A stretch of DNA of 64,000 nucleotides, from assembly GCA_964442745.1 (NCBI GenBank), contig CAYUAI010000002.1:62001-126000 (forward strand), written 5' to 3'. The translations under genes were made by a program, and so were the position numbers. The notes under the pieces were generated by a model. The model saw nothing but the letters and a program-made list of their open reading frames with translations. It did not search any database and had not been told where the DNA came from. Below, one piece after another: positions 1-9,950 of this stretch (the stretch's first letter is position 1; the number at the start of each line of letters is the position of its first letter). Origin of the DNA: CAYUAI01 sp964442745 (lineage in GTDB: Bacteria > Pseudomonadota > Gammaproteobacteria > S012-40).

Positions 1-197
1 ATATCTGTGGTAATCGACGACTCCCCAACAAATGGAGCTTGGTAAACATCCTCATAAATACTTTCAAGTGCGGGTCGATATAAACCAACAACCGGCGAAA
101 AAACCCATTTATCATCAAGCGACTTTGCTATCGCCGATGGTGAAAAATAAAACACCAACAAACAATATAATAAAAGTTTCAAATAAAACGGGTTCAT
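1..197 (-). CDS. Secreted protein of unknown function, N-terminal part only
   Basis: This gene runs off the left edge of the window, so only about 65 residues are visible. It starts at an ATG whose first bases overlap the stop codon of the MMPL exporter gene (ATGA overlap), with a good GGGGG ribosome site just upstream; this indicates translational coupling. The N-terminus begins MNPFYLKLLLYCLLVFYF and ends its hydrophobic stretch at SPSAIAKS, a clear Sec signal peptide. The mature part continues with KWVFSPVVGLYRPALE. I do not recognise the family; a periplasmic or outer-membrane partner of the exporter is the natural inference from the coupling. Confidence 0.7.
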   Translation of the reverse strand, partial: MNPFYLKLLLYCLLVFYFSPSAIAKSLDDKWVFSPVVGLYRPALESIYEDVYQAPFVGESSITTD

Positions 198-2815
198 GTC
201 CCCCTGGGCTCAGCAAAACGTGGTTTAAAATAAGAAAAAAATGTAGGCAATACGATGATTGCAATAACACAACTGATCACCATATAGGAGGCAACAAAAT
301 AACCTAATTTAGCATGAGGCGGAAATTGCGAAAAAATTAATACACTGAAACTGGCTGTGACGACCGTTGCGTTTAAAACAATGGTACGACCTGCCGTACG
401 TAATGTAGCAGCCGTCGCTTCAGCGTGATTCTTATGTTCTCGTCTTTCTGACATATATCGAAAAATATAATGCACGGCATAATCGACTCCAACCCCAATA
501 GCAATACCCGCAGCGAGTGCTGTAGAAACATCCAGAGGGATTTTCAACCATCCTGAAACTCCTGCCACCAACAAGGTTGACAAAACAACCGGCATCACAA
601 TATAGACACCCGCTATGAACGACAACATAATTAAACTCGCGATGATTAATATACCCAGTTTTGAAAACAATATTGCCGTCACCTGACTATCAATCAATAA
701 ATCCGCCCAGATATAAGAATTATTCGCTGAACCCGCAAAATTGACATCAACGGTTAAATCCTGAAAATGCATGTCTACAAATTGTGTCACCGAATCAATG
801 ATTTTCTTCAGCTCACGGGTATGGTCAGTTTTAATGGCGACACTGATTAAACCTTTTTTATACTCATAATCCACCACTTGATCTAGCTGTTGAGGTCGCC
901 CAGATACAGAAAAAAGATATAAAAATTCGGCAATCTGTTGCTGGCTATCAGGCAAAACATCATAGGCCTTATCTCCTTCGTGCAACGCTTTATTCATGCT
1001 CCTTAAAAAATTAACCACCGATAGCGAGTCACCGACATAAGGCAACGTTTCCACATGAGATTGCAGTGCTTCCATTTGCAATAGCAATCGTGGATCTTTT
1101 AATGCATCCTTCTGATCAGCTTCAACGATAATATTAAGAAACACCGTGCCAGAAAATTTTTCATTTAATAGTTTATTTGATAATGCAACTTCACTCTCAT
1201 CCTTAAAGTCACTTAGCCAACTTGAATCGACAAACAAACGGGTACTCCCCCAAAAAGCGAGAACAATCAATATCGCAAGCGATAAAACAACCAATTGTCG
1301 CCTTTTATCAATCATCACTCCCATTCGAGTCAGCAACAAGGAAAGATGGCTTTGCTCATGATAGACCCTCATTGCACGACGACGCGCATGATAAGCACCT
1401 ACCTTAGGTTTTAATAACACTAAAATTGCAGGTAATAAAGTAATAGAGATAAACCAGGAAAATATAATGCCAAGCACCGCAAACAAACCAAAAATTTTGA
1501 ATGGCGGCATTTCCGCAAAGGTTAATGCCATGAAACCAATCGCTGTTGTCACTGATGTCGTCACTAAGGGTGGACCTAAGCGCTGCACCGTATCAGAAAC
1601 GATTTCGCTGCTGGGGCGATGAGGATTATCTAAGACATTATCATAATAAGAACTAAGCAAATGGATAGCATCGCCAATGCCAACAGCAATTAAAATAACC
1701 GGCAACATGGTAGAAATTGTGTACATCGGCACATCAAACAAAACCATCACACCAAATGTCCAGATAATGGCAGTGACCATGACTACAATAGGTAAAAAGA
1801 CACCACGCAAAGTTTTAAAAATCATCAATAGCACAACCGCCATCACAACCAATACCAATGGCACCATGAGCTTTAAATCTTCCATCGCATATAAGCCAGA
1901 GGATACTTCAATGACTGGACGACCGGCTAAATAAAACTTATCATACGATTGCTCATCGGTTTGAGCTTGTTGTTTTTTTTGCGCCATCGGCGGACCTGCA
2001 TTAACGCCTGAGATTTTTACATCACTACTATTCTCTATTTCAGAAGCATTTTCCTTCAAGTCAAGCTCTGCCGATTGCCACTTATTTTTTGTACCGTCCC
2101 AACCTTCAGTTTCCTGCCCATCCCACCATGGGTTTGGTGAATTTTCTGAGCCAGTTGACGAATCGCTATTCCACTTTTGCCATGACTGCTGATCATTAGC
2201 ATTCCATTGGCCGTTACCCGAAGCACTCTCCTCACCTGACTCAGCCGCTAAAATACCTTTAATCTGAAAATAAGTCATATAACGATTGGCAATACCTTCT
2301 TTGAGCTTTGCTCGAATCATTGCGCCTTTGCCATCTTCAGAAACAATATTACCAACAAAAAGATCCGAGTTATCAAAAACTCTTCGCTTTATTTCATCAA
2401 TCTCTTGCTGATTTTCAGGTAACGTCTCCATTAAGGGTATCGCCCCTATCTCAGTTTCCGAACCCGCAAAAAATGTAGCCGTTGACAGCGAAGTTACATC
2501 AACATCACGCACGGCCATGACACCATCTAGCGAGGCAATTTGTTGCGTAATGCGCTGAATTCTCGCTAATGAATCTATATTAAAAATCGTTTTCTCATTA
2601 ACAATGCCAATGATTACGGTATCTTTGACACCAAAGATATCATCAACTTTTTCATCATATAAGATGGCTGGGTGACCCTTAGGTAGATAAACCCGAGCAT
2701 CAGTTTCCCAACGAATGGACGATAGCTGCGAAGCTAGTAACAAGGTGACAATAACAATGATTGCAATAATTGATTTGGGATATACAATGCCAATGGAGTA
2801 AGCTTTTTTTAACAT
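194..2815 (-). CDS. MMPL-family RND exporter
   Basis: An 873-residue inner-membrane protein of the MMPL/RND (HAE3-like) superfamily, driven by the proton gradient and usually moving lipids or hydrophobic molecules. The layout is duplicated: a first transmembrane helix (about 13-30), a periplasmic loop, a helix bundle (about 315-475), a second helix near 510-530, a second periplasmic loop and a C-terminal bundle (about 700-865), which contains the glycine-rich GIAIGVGVDYAVHY segment typical of the family. Residues about 191-292, in the first periplasmic loop, are a low-complexity W/S/N/Q/G-rich insert that is not usual for the family. It follows the DUF1302-like gene by 163 bases and overlaps the next gene by four bases. 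The substrate cannot be told from sequence. Confidence 0.88.
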   Translation of the reverse strand: MLKKAYSIGIVYPKSIIAIIVIVTLLLASQLSSIRWETDARVYLPKGHPAILYDEKVDDIFGVKDTVIIGIVNEKTIFNIDSLARIQRITQQIASLDGVMAVRDVDVTSLSTATFFAGSETEIGAIPLMETLPENQQEIDEIKRRVFDNSDLFVGNIVSEDGKGAMIRAKLKEGIANRYMTYFQIKGILAAESGEESASGNGQWNANDQQSWQKWNSDSSTGSENSPNPWWDGQETEGWDGTKNKWQSAELDLKENASEIENSSDVKISGVNAGPPMAQKKQQAQTDEQSYDKFYLAGRPVIEVSSGLYAMEDLKLMVPLVLVVMAVVLLMIFKTLRGVFLPIVVMVTAIIWTFGVMVLFDVPMYTISTMLPVILIAVGIGDAIHLLSSYYDNVLDNPHRPSSEIVSDTVQRLGPPLVTTSVTTAIGFMALTFAEMPPFKIFGLFAVLGIIFSWFISITLLPAILVLLKPKVGAYHARRRAMRVYHEQSHLSLLLTRMGVMIDKRRQLVVLSLAILIVLAFWGSTRLFVDSSWLSDFKDESEVALSNKLLNEKFSGTVFLNIIVEADQKDALKDPRLLLQMEALQSHVETLPYVGDSLSVVNFLRSMNKALHEGDKAYDVLPDSQQQIAEFLYLFSVSGRPQQLDQVVDYEYKKGLISVAIKTDHTRELKKIIDSVTQFVDMHFQDLTVDVNFAGSANNSYIWADLLIDSQVTAILFSKLGILIIASLIMLSFIAGVYIVMPVVLSTLLVAGVSGWLKIPLDVSTALAAGIAIGVGVDYAVHYIFRYMSERREHKNHAEATAATLRTAGRTIVLNATVVTASFSVLIFSQFPPHAKLGYFVASYMVISCVIAIIVLPTFFSYFKPRFAEPRGT

Positions 2816-2978
2816 TATTCGCTGTCTCTTTACTCTTATATTTTAATCTACACTTCACATACTCTCATTCGAAATGCAGGTTCTAAGTGAATTGTTCTAC
2901 TAAATTTTTCAGCTTCATTAACATTTGCCCGTTTTCGTATAATTTTCAAATCTATTGCGTTATCATTATTATAGTATT

Positions 2979-4481
2979 TTAAAAATTATATTTAAATTCT
3001 AAAAAAATACGGCGATTATCTCTAAAATTTCCTAAAAATCGTGCTCTCTGTCCTAGATCAACCAACCCTCCTGGGTCTTCTTCTGATGCAGCTCGTCCAA
3101 ATTGAGCACGTTCACCAATAAATAAATCCATACCTGTTGCGACCTGGAAGCGATCCGTCAAATTAAAAACCACTTTTGGTTTCATATAGGTTTCTTGAAA
3201 GTTAATTAAACGAATCATAAGAAAAGTGAAAACAGCAGAACTACGTTGCAAAGGTTTTCGAATAAATAAATTTAGCGAAGTATCGTATTTATCTGTTAAA
3301 ATTTCTTCGGCGTATTTTAAAATAATCCATTGCGTAATCGCCGGGGAAAAATCTGCCCCCCATAAACTAAAATCATAACCAATCCCCCAGCGAACATGAT
3401 CACGTTTAAACTCGCCATCGTTCAATAAAAAACCTTCATCATCAAATACATCATCAATAGCAAAATATTTTCCAGAAACATAAGCAATTTCGCCCTTCAA
3501 TATATCCCCTTTGACTTCCTTGGTGATCGTTGCTCCATACATAGATAAGCGAGAGTATGTCGGCAAAATAGCCAACGGCGTGTCTGGCTCATTAAATTCT
3601 ATTTCACTTGCGGAAATAGCACGAAATGTCGATGGATAATCATCCCAAGTAAAAAAATAACTCAAGCTAATTTCTGCCCCCCCTAACGGTCGAGTCATTT
3701 TAAAGCCAATTTCTGAGAACTTTGGCGTAAAACTTTCTGGTTTAGAGGTCGTATCCAAGATCTGGAAAAACTCCCACTCAGAACCAGCAGGAGCGGGCTG
3801 ATGAAACTTCAGATCGGGGATCCAAATCAGCTCATAGGTTTCTAAATTTCGATAGTAATCCAACTTCAAACTCCATAATGGAATTCGATAATCCAGAAAC
3901 TCAGGTAAAATTAGCTCCCTAAAGTCCATCGGATTAATTTCATCCACAACACGAATCCCCTCTAAAACCCCCCAAATTATATGCTGCTTGCCAATCCTAA
4001 TATCTAAGTTTTTTAAATAGAAATCGAAATAAAATTCTCTGATTTCTACACCCGCGTCATCTCGATCATCGCTAAGCTGTTCAACAAACACCAGCGGCTC
4101 ATCTTCATCACGCACCTCACGCGCTGCAATTGTCTCAAATTTGAAGAAATCATAAGCCAAATCATAATACACCCACCCGGAAGAAAAAAACTTAGCACTC
4201 TTACCAAATTCATACTGCCCATCAAGAAAAAGGATATTTTTGATTTTGGTGAATGACCTTGGCTCATCAAAACGATAGGCTGTCTCATTTTTAACATATC
4301 CACCGTACGAATAGGGGACCGCCTGCTCTTCAGATAACAAAGCATCAAGATCATCTGGCAGCTGAATATCAAGATCATCTGTCGGAGCTGAATAACCGAC
4401 AGATACCCACACTGATGAGATTAGGCTCATCGCAACAAGTATTTTTACGATGGATTTCGTGGTGTTATTTGATCTTTGCAT
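2979..4481 (-). CDS. DUF1302-like outer-membrane protein
   Basis: About 500 residues, predicted outer-membrane beta-barrel. I placed the start at an ATG giving MQRSNNTTKSIVKILVAMSL, a proper signal peptide ending near VGYSA; a longer reading from 4574 adds 31 residues without a signal peptide and overlaps the upstream gene further. The mature protein has many alternating aromatic strands, an IRIGKQHIIWG and NPMDFREL segment like that of DUF1302 proteins, and ends in Phe as barrel proteins do. DUF1302 proteins are often encoded next to MMPL exporters, as here, and may form the outer-membrane exit. The assignment rests on remembered family features, not on a search. Confidence 0.75.
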   Translation of the reverse strand: MQRSNNTTKSIVKILVAMSLISSVWVSVGYSAPTDDLDIQLPDDLDALLSEEQAVPYSYGGYVKNETAYRFDEPRSFTKIKNILFLDGQYEFGKSAKFFSSGWVYYDLAYDFFKFETIAAREVRDEDEPLVFVEQLSDDRDDAGVEIREFYFDFYLKNLDIRIGKQHIIWGVLEGIRVVDEINPMDFRELILPEFLDYRIPLWSLKLDYYRNLETYELIWIPDLKFHQPAPAGSEWEFFQILDTTSKPESFTPKFSEIGFKMTRPLGGAEISLSYFFTWDDYPSTFRAISASEIEFNEPDTPLAILPTYSRLSMYGATITKEVKGDILKGEIAYVSGKYFAIDDVFDDEGFLLNDGEFKRDHVRWGIGYDFSLWGADFSPAITQWIILKYAEEILTDKYDTSLNLFIRKPLQRSSAVFTFLMIRLINFQETYMKPKVVFNLTDRFQVATGMDLFIGERAQFGRAASEEDPGGLVDLGQRARFLGNFRDNRRIFLEFKYNF

Positions 4482-4936
4482 TGTTGGCAAATGATAAAAT
4501 ATTCGCTTACGTTTGGCGTAACCCCCCAAAATGCATGAGTTCCGGATGTTAAAGAGGCTTGGCAACACTCGCAAACCTGAGGCTGATTTAATTCAATACT
4601 TTTCCAACCAACAACATGATTAAATTGTTGGGAAAGCGGCCTTTCATTCGGTACTGAAGTTTTTTGATGCAACCCCTCAGGTTGCCCAATATTTAGCTTG
4701 TTCTGCTGTGTATTTATACCGTAGCCAAATGCATCTTCCAATATCTTGCGGACCAATAGCGAAACCGGAATTTCCATGGCTTTTGCCCGCTTGATGACAC
4801 GGTCCTTGAGTTCTTTTGGTACACGTGCCCCAATATACTCTTCCTTTCGCTTCATCGCACTAGCAAATGCTTGATCGCGCATTGTCTGAGCACGTTTTGC
4901 TGCTTCGACTTGATGCACTTTGTTTAACTTAAACAT
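4445..4936 (-). CDS. Ribbon-helix-helix-like protein with C-terminal zinc-ribbon
   Basis: A 163-residue cytoplasmic protein preceded by a strong AAGGAGG ribosome site eight bases before the ATG. Residues 35-70 (YIGARVPKELKDRVIKRAKA and on) look like a ribbon-helix-helix DNA-binding fold. The C-terminus carries C122, C124, C125 and C150, C153, which could form a zinc-ribbon. The gene overlaps the DUF1302-like gene by 37 bases and is first in the exporter operon, so an autoregulator of that operon is a reasonable inference. I do not know a named family with this exact combination. Confidence 0.72.
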   Translation of the reverse strand: MFKLNKVHQVEAAKRAQTMRDQAFASAMKRKEEYIGARVPKELKDRVIKRAKAMEIPVSLLVRKILEDAFGYGINTQQNKLNIGQPEGLHQKTSVPNERPLSQQFNHVVGWKSIELNQPQVCECCQASLTSGTHAFWGVTPNVSEYFIICQQCKDQITPRNPS

Positions 4937-5603
4937 TCATTCTACCTCCTTCGCTAGGTTATATGATTAGGAGTGCAACAATATCGCTCGATATTTTATT
5001 CATCTTTGCACGGGCTCACGACATCGCATGAAAACTTCCATCTATTGATGCGGTAGCAATCCACGCATCAATGTATAACAAATGTAAAACGAATCGGATG
5101 ACTTGTCAAACTCTAAGGCTAATCCCTTATTTCCCAACAGAGTATCTAAAAACCGTGAAGAGATCTGATTTCACATGGATTTTTCTAAACAAGTGCCATA
5201 CTTAATGGATTGCAGAGTGAAAAAAAATCAGTAGGGGATTAAACGCTAGGCCGCCGAATGTCGGGCAAAATAGGGAACATAAAGAAACCATACTACAAAT
5301 ACACAAAACATCCCTGTCAGTGCAAAAAGATAAATCACAAGCTACAACTTGATACGAGCAAACAAGCAATTCATCCTTAAAAACCCAGTCAGTCCTGTGG
5401 AACTTGCCAAACTAACGCTTGATTTTTCATTCTCTCATGAATTTTTCTTCCGCTTCTAATCAACCTCGATATACAGCGGCGTCAAAAAAACCATCACCAG
5501 TGCACCCATCAAACGCTAGCTTGCCCGATACCATCTGGAAAACAATCTGCAATCGAATTATTTAAAAGGCAAAATCAAGCGATACTGCCTCTAAATATAC
5601 CGA
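4937..5603. other. Intergenic stretch, no supported gene
   Basis: About 670 bases between ccmI and the regulator gene. It should hold the promoter of the exporter operon, on the minus strand. I see one very short hydrophobic minus-strand reading frame near 5250-5345 (about 30 codons, no ribosome site, preceded by a stop), which I do not call. There is no convincing terminator beyond a weak five-base stem at 5567-5590. Confidence 0.5.
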
Positions 5604-6932
5604 CTAATTTACCAACCGATCAATCACAATATTCACTGGGCTCGTATCTCCCACCTGATATTCTGCACTATATCCCTCTAAATCACCTGGCTTAGCAATT
5701 GCGTCACCCGTTTTAGAGATTCTAGCGCCAATAATCACTCGAGAAAAGTTAGATAATTTCATTTGCGGACTCATCGCCAAAGAATCATCCAAACTAAACT
5801 CCAAAGGCAGGTCTTTCACTTGCTTGCGCAATATTGCCAGCGGCATTCTAGGACCCTCAGCCGCACGGGCAAAGACATATAATGTGTCATTGACATCGGC
5901 TTGCAGCGCAAGCGAATCATTAATGCTTACCGTACCAAAAACTCGTACACCATTGGAAGATGCTGTTGTATCCGTATTTGTTTGGATCATCTGTTGTGGT
6001 GCTTGGGAATCGGCGACAGCCCCTGGCTGCATTGGCGACAAGCCTAGCAATGACCTAACTTCAGCAACATTTGCCGCAATCTGATTCGATTCATCCGATC
6101 CTTCTGGTAGCACCGAAAGCAATTTCTGCCAATGTTTTAACGCCTTGGCATAATCTTTATCCTGGTAGGCGGCGGTACCAATCAACCAAAGCCCTTTGAC
6201 ATGATTAGGGTCAATCTGTATGGCTTTTTCAAGCAAAGTCACGGCCTGTGTATTCAGTTGTCGACCACTAGCCATCGCCACAGCATCCGCATAAGTCGCC
6301 AGGAAATTTGCATCTTGCCCCCCTCCCAGCACCATTGCCTTTTGAAAAGCTTGTACGGCTTCAGGATAACGCTTCATGAACTGATAGGTTCTTGCCAGCA
6401 TAAACCAACCTTCACCATCGTCTGGTGCCGCTTGTAAGCGGTCTTGGAGTTGTTTTAGCATATTATCCAGAGACTCTTGATGTTGGTCAGCCTGAACTTG
6501 CGGCGCCACTTTCGAAGGATCAAGCCCATCTGAGCCGGCACCAAACACAATATATAATGAAATAGCCAGCACCGCGACTGAAGCACTTAATACAATCGGA
6601 ACAGACCGGGCAACTAAATGCTTCTGTGGGGTTTCATCCACAGCGACATCCACTGTTTGAGTATGAGCCTCATCCACGGTCGTAGTAATATCACTGAGTA
6701 TGTTTCTCTCCAAGTCAATTTTCGCTTGGTCATATTGGTCTTGAGTGATCACACTTGTTTTCAGATCATTATTTAACTCGGCCAGCTGATCTCTGAATAT
6801 TGACAAACTCATTTCGTCACGATCCGGAAACTGTTCCTTTGAATAGGGGACACGCTTTTTCAATAGCGGTGGAAGTAAAAAACCGAGCGCCACCCCAATA
6901 AGCAAGACGACAATCAACCAAAAAGAAAACAT
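5604..6932 (-). CDS. ccmI: Cytochrome c maturation protein CcmI
   Basis: A 442-residue inner-membrane protein that holds apocytochrome c for the CcmFH heme ligation step. It begins with a membrane helix (FWLIVVLLIGVALGFLLPPL), has a cytoplasmic coiled stretch, a second helix around 110-130 (VPIVLSASVAVLAISLYIVF), then periplasmic TPR repeats (about 150-290, for example GWFMLARTYQFMKRYPEAVQ) and a C-terminal beta domain. It is last in the ccm operon, two bases after ccmH. Length and layout fit two-domain gammaproteobacterial CcmI. Confidence 0.92.
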   Translation of the reverse strand: MFSFWLIVVLLIGVALGFLLPPLLKKRVPYSKEQFPDRDEMSLSIFRDQLAELNNDLKTSVITQDQYDQAKIDLERNILSDITTTVDEAHTQTVDVAVDETPQKHLVARSVPIVLSASVAVLAISLYIVFGAGSDGLDPSKVAPQVQADQHQESLDNMLKQLQDRLQAAPDDGEGWFMLARTYQFMKRYPEAVQAFQKAMVLGGGQDANFLATYADAVAMASGRQLNTQAVTLLEKAIQIDPNHVKGLWLIGTAAYQDKDYAKALKHWQKLLSVLPEGSDESNQIAANVAEVRSLLGLSPMQPGAVADSQAPQQMIQTNTDTTASSNGVRVFGTVSINDSLALQADVNDTLYVFARAAEGPRMPLAILRKQVKDLPLEFSLDDSLAMSPQMKLSNFSRVIIGARISKTGDAIAKPGDLEGYSAEYQVGDTSPVNIVIDRLVN

Positions 6933-6934
6933 GC

Positions 6935-7402
6935 TTAACGATCCCCTTTTTCTTCTAATAATTTACTAAGACGCGTATTTTCTTCTTCAGATAACGACAC
7001 ATCGACAATCAGCGTTTTACGCTTACGCAACTGATATAGCAAAATACCAGCCCCCGCAAATAACAATAAAAATGGTCCAATCCAAAGCAAAATTGTTTGA
7101 GCATTCATTGCCGGACGGTATCGGATAAAATCACCGTAGCGCTCAACCATATACTCAATGATTTCATCGTTGCTTTTACCGGCTCTGATTTGTGTGCGAA
7201 TTTGCTTGCGCAGATCGTCAGCCAAGCCGGCTTTGGAATCATAAATAGTTTGGTTCTGGCATTTCAAGCAACGCAATTCCAAGGTCAATGCTTTAAAGCG
7301 CTCCTTGATGACCGGGTCTTCATTCGGTATTGCCTCCTTAGCCTGTACAGCAACAGAAATCAGAAAGCACCAAAATAACAAGCCAAAGACTATTAATTTC
7401 AT
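6935..7402 (-). CDS. ccmH: Cytochrome c maturation protein CcmH
   Basis: A 155-residue thioredoxin-pathway protein that reduces or holds the CXXCH cysteines of apocytochrome c in the periplasm. It has a signal sequence (1-21), the hallmark LRCLKCQNQ motif with redox C45 and C48, and a C-terminal membrane anchor (about 105-125). This is the short single-domain form; the TPR function is in the separate ccmI. It overlaps ccmG by four bases. Confidence 0.95.
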   Translation of the reverse strand: MKLIVFGLLFWCFLISVAVQAKEAIPNEDPVIKERFKALTLELRCLKCQNQTIYDSKAGLADDLRKQIRTQIRAGKSNDEIIEYMVERYGDFIRYRPAMNAQTILLWIGPFLLLFAGAGILLYQLRKRKTLIVDVSLSEEENTRLSKLLEEKGDR

Positions 7403-7932
7403 CCTTTTAACTCCTGAATTTTAGGCAGTATTTCTTCTTTCCAAACTTGCCACGTCACAGGCCCTACATGCTTATAACGGATAATACCTTGCTGATCGAT
7501 AATATACGTTTCCGGAGCACCGTATACGCCATAGTCAATACCAACATTACCTTCCAGGTCCGAAACACTCAACACGTAAGGGTCACCTAATTCCTTCAAC
7601 CACTGTTTGGCATTATTTGGCTGATCTTTATAATTCAAGCCATACAAAGCCACCTCTCCCTTGCGTGCAATTTCCATAAACGTAGGATGCTCAGTACGGC
7701 AAGAAGGGCACCAAGAAGCCCATACATTGAGCAACCAAACCTTCCCCTTAGCCTCCGCCGGAGAAAATGTTTCTTGCGGCGTATGCAGTTTCGTTAATAC
7801 GAAGTCAGGGGCCGGTTTGTCAATGAGTGCCGATGGCAATTCATGGGGATCATAGTTTTCATCGGTCAATACATAAAAAAACAAGGCCGACATCCCCAGA
7901 AAAACAACGAATGGCATAAGATATCGAATCAT
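7399..7932 (-). CDS. ccmG: Periplasmic thioredoxin CcmG/DsbE
   Basis: A 177-residue membrane-anchored thioredoxin-like protein that keeps apocytochrome c cysteines reduced. The N-terminal anchor spans about 4-22. The active site is WASWCPSC with C75 and C78, followed by the thioredoxin fold including YGVYGAPETYIID with its cis-proline. Its start overlaps the end of ccmF by one base and its end overlaps ccmH by four bases, so the genes are translated as a chain. Confidence 0.95.
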   Translation of the reverse strand: MIRYLMPFVVFLGMSALFFYVLTDENYDPHELPSALIDKPAPDFVLTKLHTPQETFSPAEAKGKVWLLNVWASWCPSCRTEHPTFMEIARKGEVALYGLNYKDQPNNAKQWLKELGDPYVLSVSDLEGNVGIDYGVYGAPETYIIDQQGIIRYKHVGPVTWQVWKEEILPKIQELKG

Positions 7933-9950
7933 CAGGATTTAACCTCACCCGTACTATTTAAAACGGCGGGTTGGGCGACGGCCAATGTTTCACTTATTTT
8001 GTGTTCAGAAGGCTTTTTTGATCCAACTCGGTAGCGGCGATCACATACGGCCATCAAACCACCTAAGCCCATCAATAAGCTACCTCCCCAAATCCAGTCA
8101 ACAAAAGGTTTGCTGTATACTCTAACACTCCAACCACCGCGCCCAACAGGCTCTCCCAATGAAACGTATAAATCGCGGGTCAGGCCAGTATCAATCGCCG
8201 CTTCAGTCATCACCTGCTGCTGTACGTGATAGAACCTTTTTTCGGGAAACATAACCGTCACTTCTCGGCCATCGCGAGTCACAACCAATCGCCCACGATC
8301 CGCCTTGTAATTTGGCCCTTGCACCACAGTCGTCCCATCAAATCGGAACGTATAGCCACCAACGCTGACCGTATCACCAATGTCCATACGTACATCTTTC
8401 TCTTCCTCGTAAGCGCCAACCATCGTGACACCGATGATAAAAACACCAACACCAAAATGGGCCATTTGCATTCCGTAGTAGCTTAATGACATCCTTCCGA
8501 CATTCTTAGCCCCCGTTTTCGCACGCAGTTGAAAACGGTATACAATATTTGAAATCACACTGGCAATCGTCCAAGCGGCCATCCAAATACCCAAACTTGT
8601 TAAAAGTGTCCACGCGCCCATGGCAAATGGAACAATAATAGCGCATACAATACTAATTCCAAATGCCCACTTAAGTCGCTGCATCATATCCGGCACAATG
8701 GCTTTTTTCCAACGAGCCACGGGACCAACACCCAGCATAAAAATGACCAACACCATAATTGGAACAAAAACCGCGTTAAAATAAGGTGGCCCTACTGAGA
8801 TTTTTCCAAAATTTAATGCATCAAGCACCAATGGATATAATGTCCCTATCAACACAGCGCCACAGGCCACCAGGAACAATACATTGTTGGTTAGCAGAAA
8901 AGTTTCGCGTGATAACAGGTTAAACTTACCCCCTAAACCAACACTCGGCGCTCTCCAAGCATATAAGACGAGTGAACTACCGACCACGATCGCGAGAAAG
9001 ATCAAAATAGCAATGCCTCGCTCCGGATCTACTGCAAACGAATGCACCGAAGTCAACACCCCCGAACGCACTAAAAAAGTCCCCAGTAAGCTTAGTGAAA
9101 AAGCAAATATTGCCAGCAATACCGTCCAGTTTTTAAAGCTACCCCGCTTTTCTGTCACCGCCAGCGAATGCACCAAGGCGGTACCCACCAACCAGGGCAT
9201 GAAAGAGGCGTTTTCAACCGGATCCCAAAACCACCATCCGCCCCAGCCCAGTTCATAATAAGCCCACCAGCTACCTAGCGCGATACCAAAAGTTAAAAAC
9301 ATCCAAGCCACAGTCGTCCAAGGACGTGACCAACGCGCCCAGGAGGCATCCAACTTACCACTCATTAACGCCGCAATAGCGAACGCAAACGCTACAGAGA
9401 AACCAACATATCCCATATACAACATCGGTGGATGAATCGCTAAACCAGGGTCTTGCAGTAACGGATTCAGATCTCGACCATCCAACGCGGGAGGTAATAC
9501 CCGATCAAATGCATTTGAGGTAATGATAATGAATAATAAAAACCCGATACTCAAAAATCCCATCACACCTAATACGCGTGCGACCATCTCAAGGGGAAGC
9601 TTGCGGCTAAAAATCGATACGGCTAATCCCCAGCCCGTTAGCATCAACATCCACAACACCATGGAGCCCTCATGACCGCCCCATACCGCTGAAACTCGAT
9701 ACAATAAAGGCAGTTGCGAATTAGAATGCATCACCGTATAAACGAGGGAATAATCATGGATAATAAAACTATATGTTAAGCATGCAAATGCAATCGATAC
9801 AAATAGAAATTGCGCTTGAGCCGCCGGCCTCGCCATTGCCATAAAAGCATAATGATTACGAAAAGATCCATAAATTGGAAAAATCACTTGCACAATAGCA
9901 ATCACCAACGCCATAATTAGAGCGAAATGCCCAATTTCTGGTATCATCAA
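7932..9950 (-). CDS. ccmF: Heme lyase subunit CcmF
   Basis: A 672-residue polytopic inner-membrane protein that, with CcmH/I, attaches heme from CcmE to apocytochrome c. It has the tryptophan-rich WWD motif (GWGGWWFWDPVENASFMPWL, about 230-260), many transmembrane helices and conserved periplasmic histidines. The length is normal for CcmF. It overlaps ccmE by four bases (ATGA). Confidence 0.97.
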   Translation of the reverse strand: MMIPEIGHFALIMALVIAIVQVIFPIYGSFRNHYAFMAMARPAAQAQFLFVSIAFACLTYSFIIHDYSLVYTVMHSNSQLPLLYRVSAVWGGHEGSMVLWMLMLTGWGLAVSIFSRKLPLEMVARVLGVMGFLSIGFLLFIIITSNAFDRVLPPALDGRDLNPLLQDPGLAIHPPMLYMGYVGFSVAFAFAIAALMSGKLDASWARWSRPWTTVAWMFLTFGIALGSWWAYYELGWGGWWFWDPVENASFMPWLVGTALVHSLAVTEKRGSFKNWTVLLAIFAFSLSLLGTFLVRSGVLTSVHSFAVDPERGIAILIFLAIVVGSSLVLYAWRAPSVGLGGKFNLLSRETFLLTNNVLFLVACGAVLIGTLYPLVLDALNFGKISVGPPYFNAVFVPIMVLVIFMLGVGPVARWKKAIVPDMMQRLKWAFGISIVCAIIVPFAMGAWTLLTSLGIWMAAWTIASVISNIVYRFQLRAKTGAKNVGRMSLSYYGMQMAHFGVGVFIIGVTMVGAYEEEKDVRMDIGDTVSVGGYTFRFDGTTVVQGPNYKADRGRLVVTRDGREVTVMFPEKRFYHVQQQVMTEAAIDTGLTRDLYVSLGEPVGRGGWSVRVYSKPFVDWIWGGSLLMGLGGLMAVCDRRYRVGSKKPSEHKISETLAVAQPAVLNSTGEVKS

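Noticed and set aside
5250..5345. Short hydrophobic minus-strand frame (about 30 codons, LFALTGMFCVFVVWFLYV)
   Set aside because: No start with a ribosome site and a stop directly before it; a remnant or chance.
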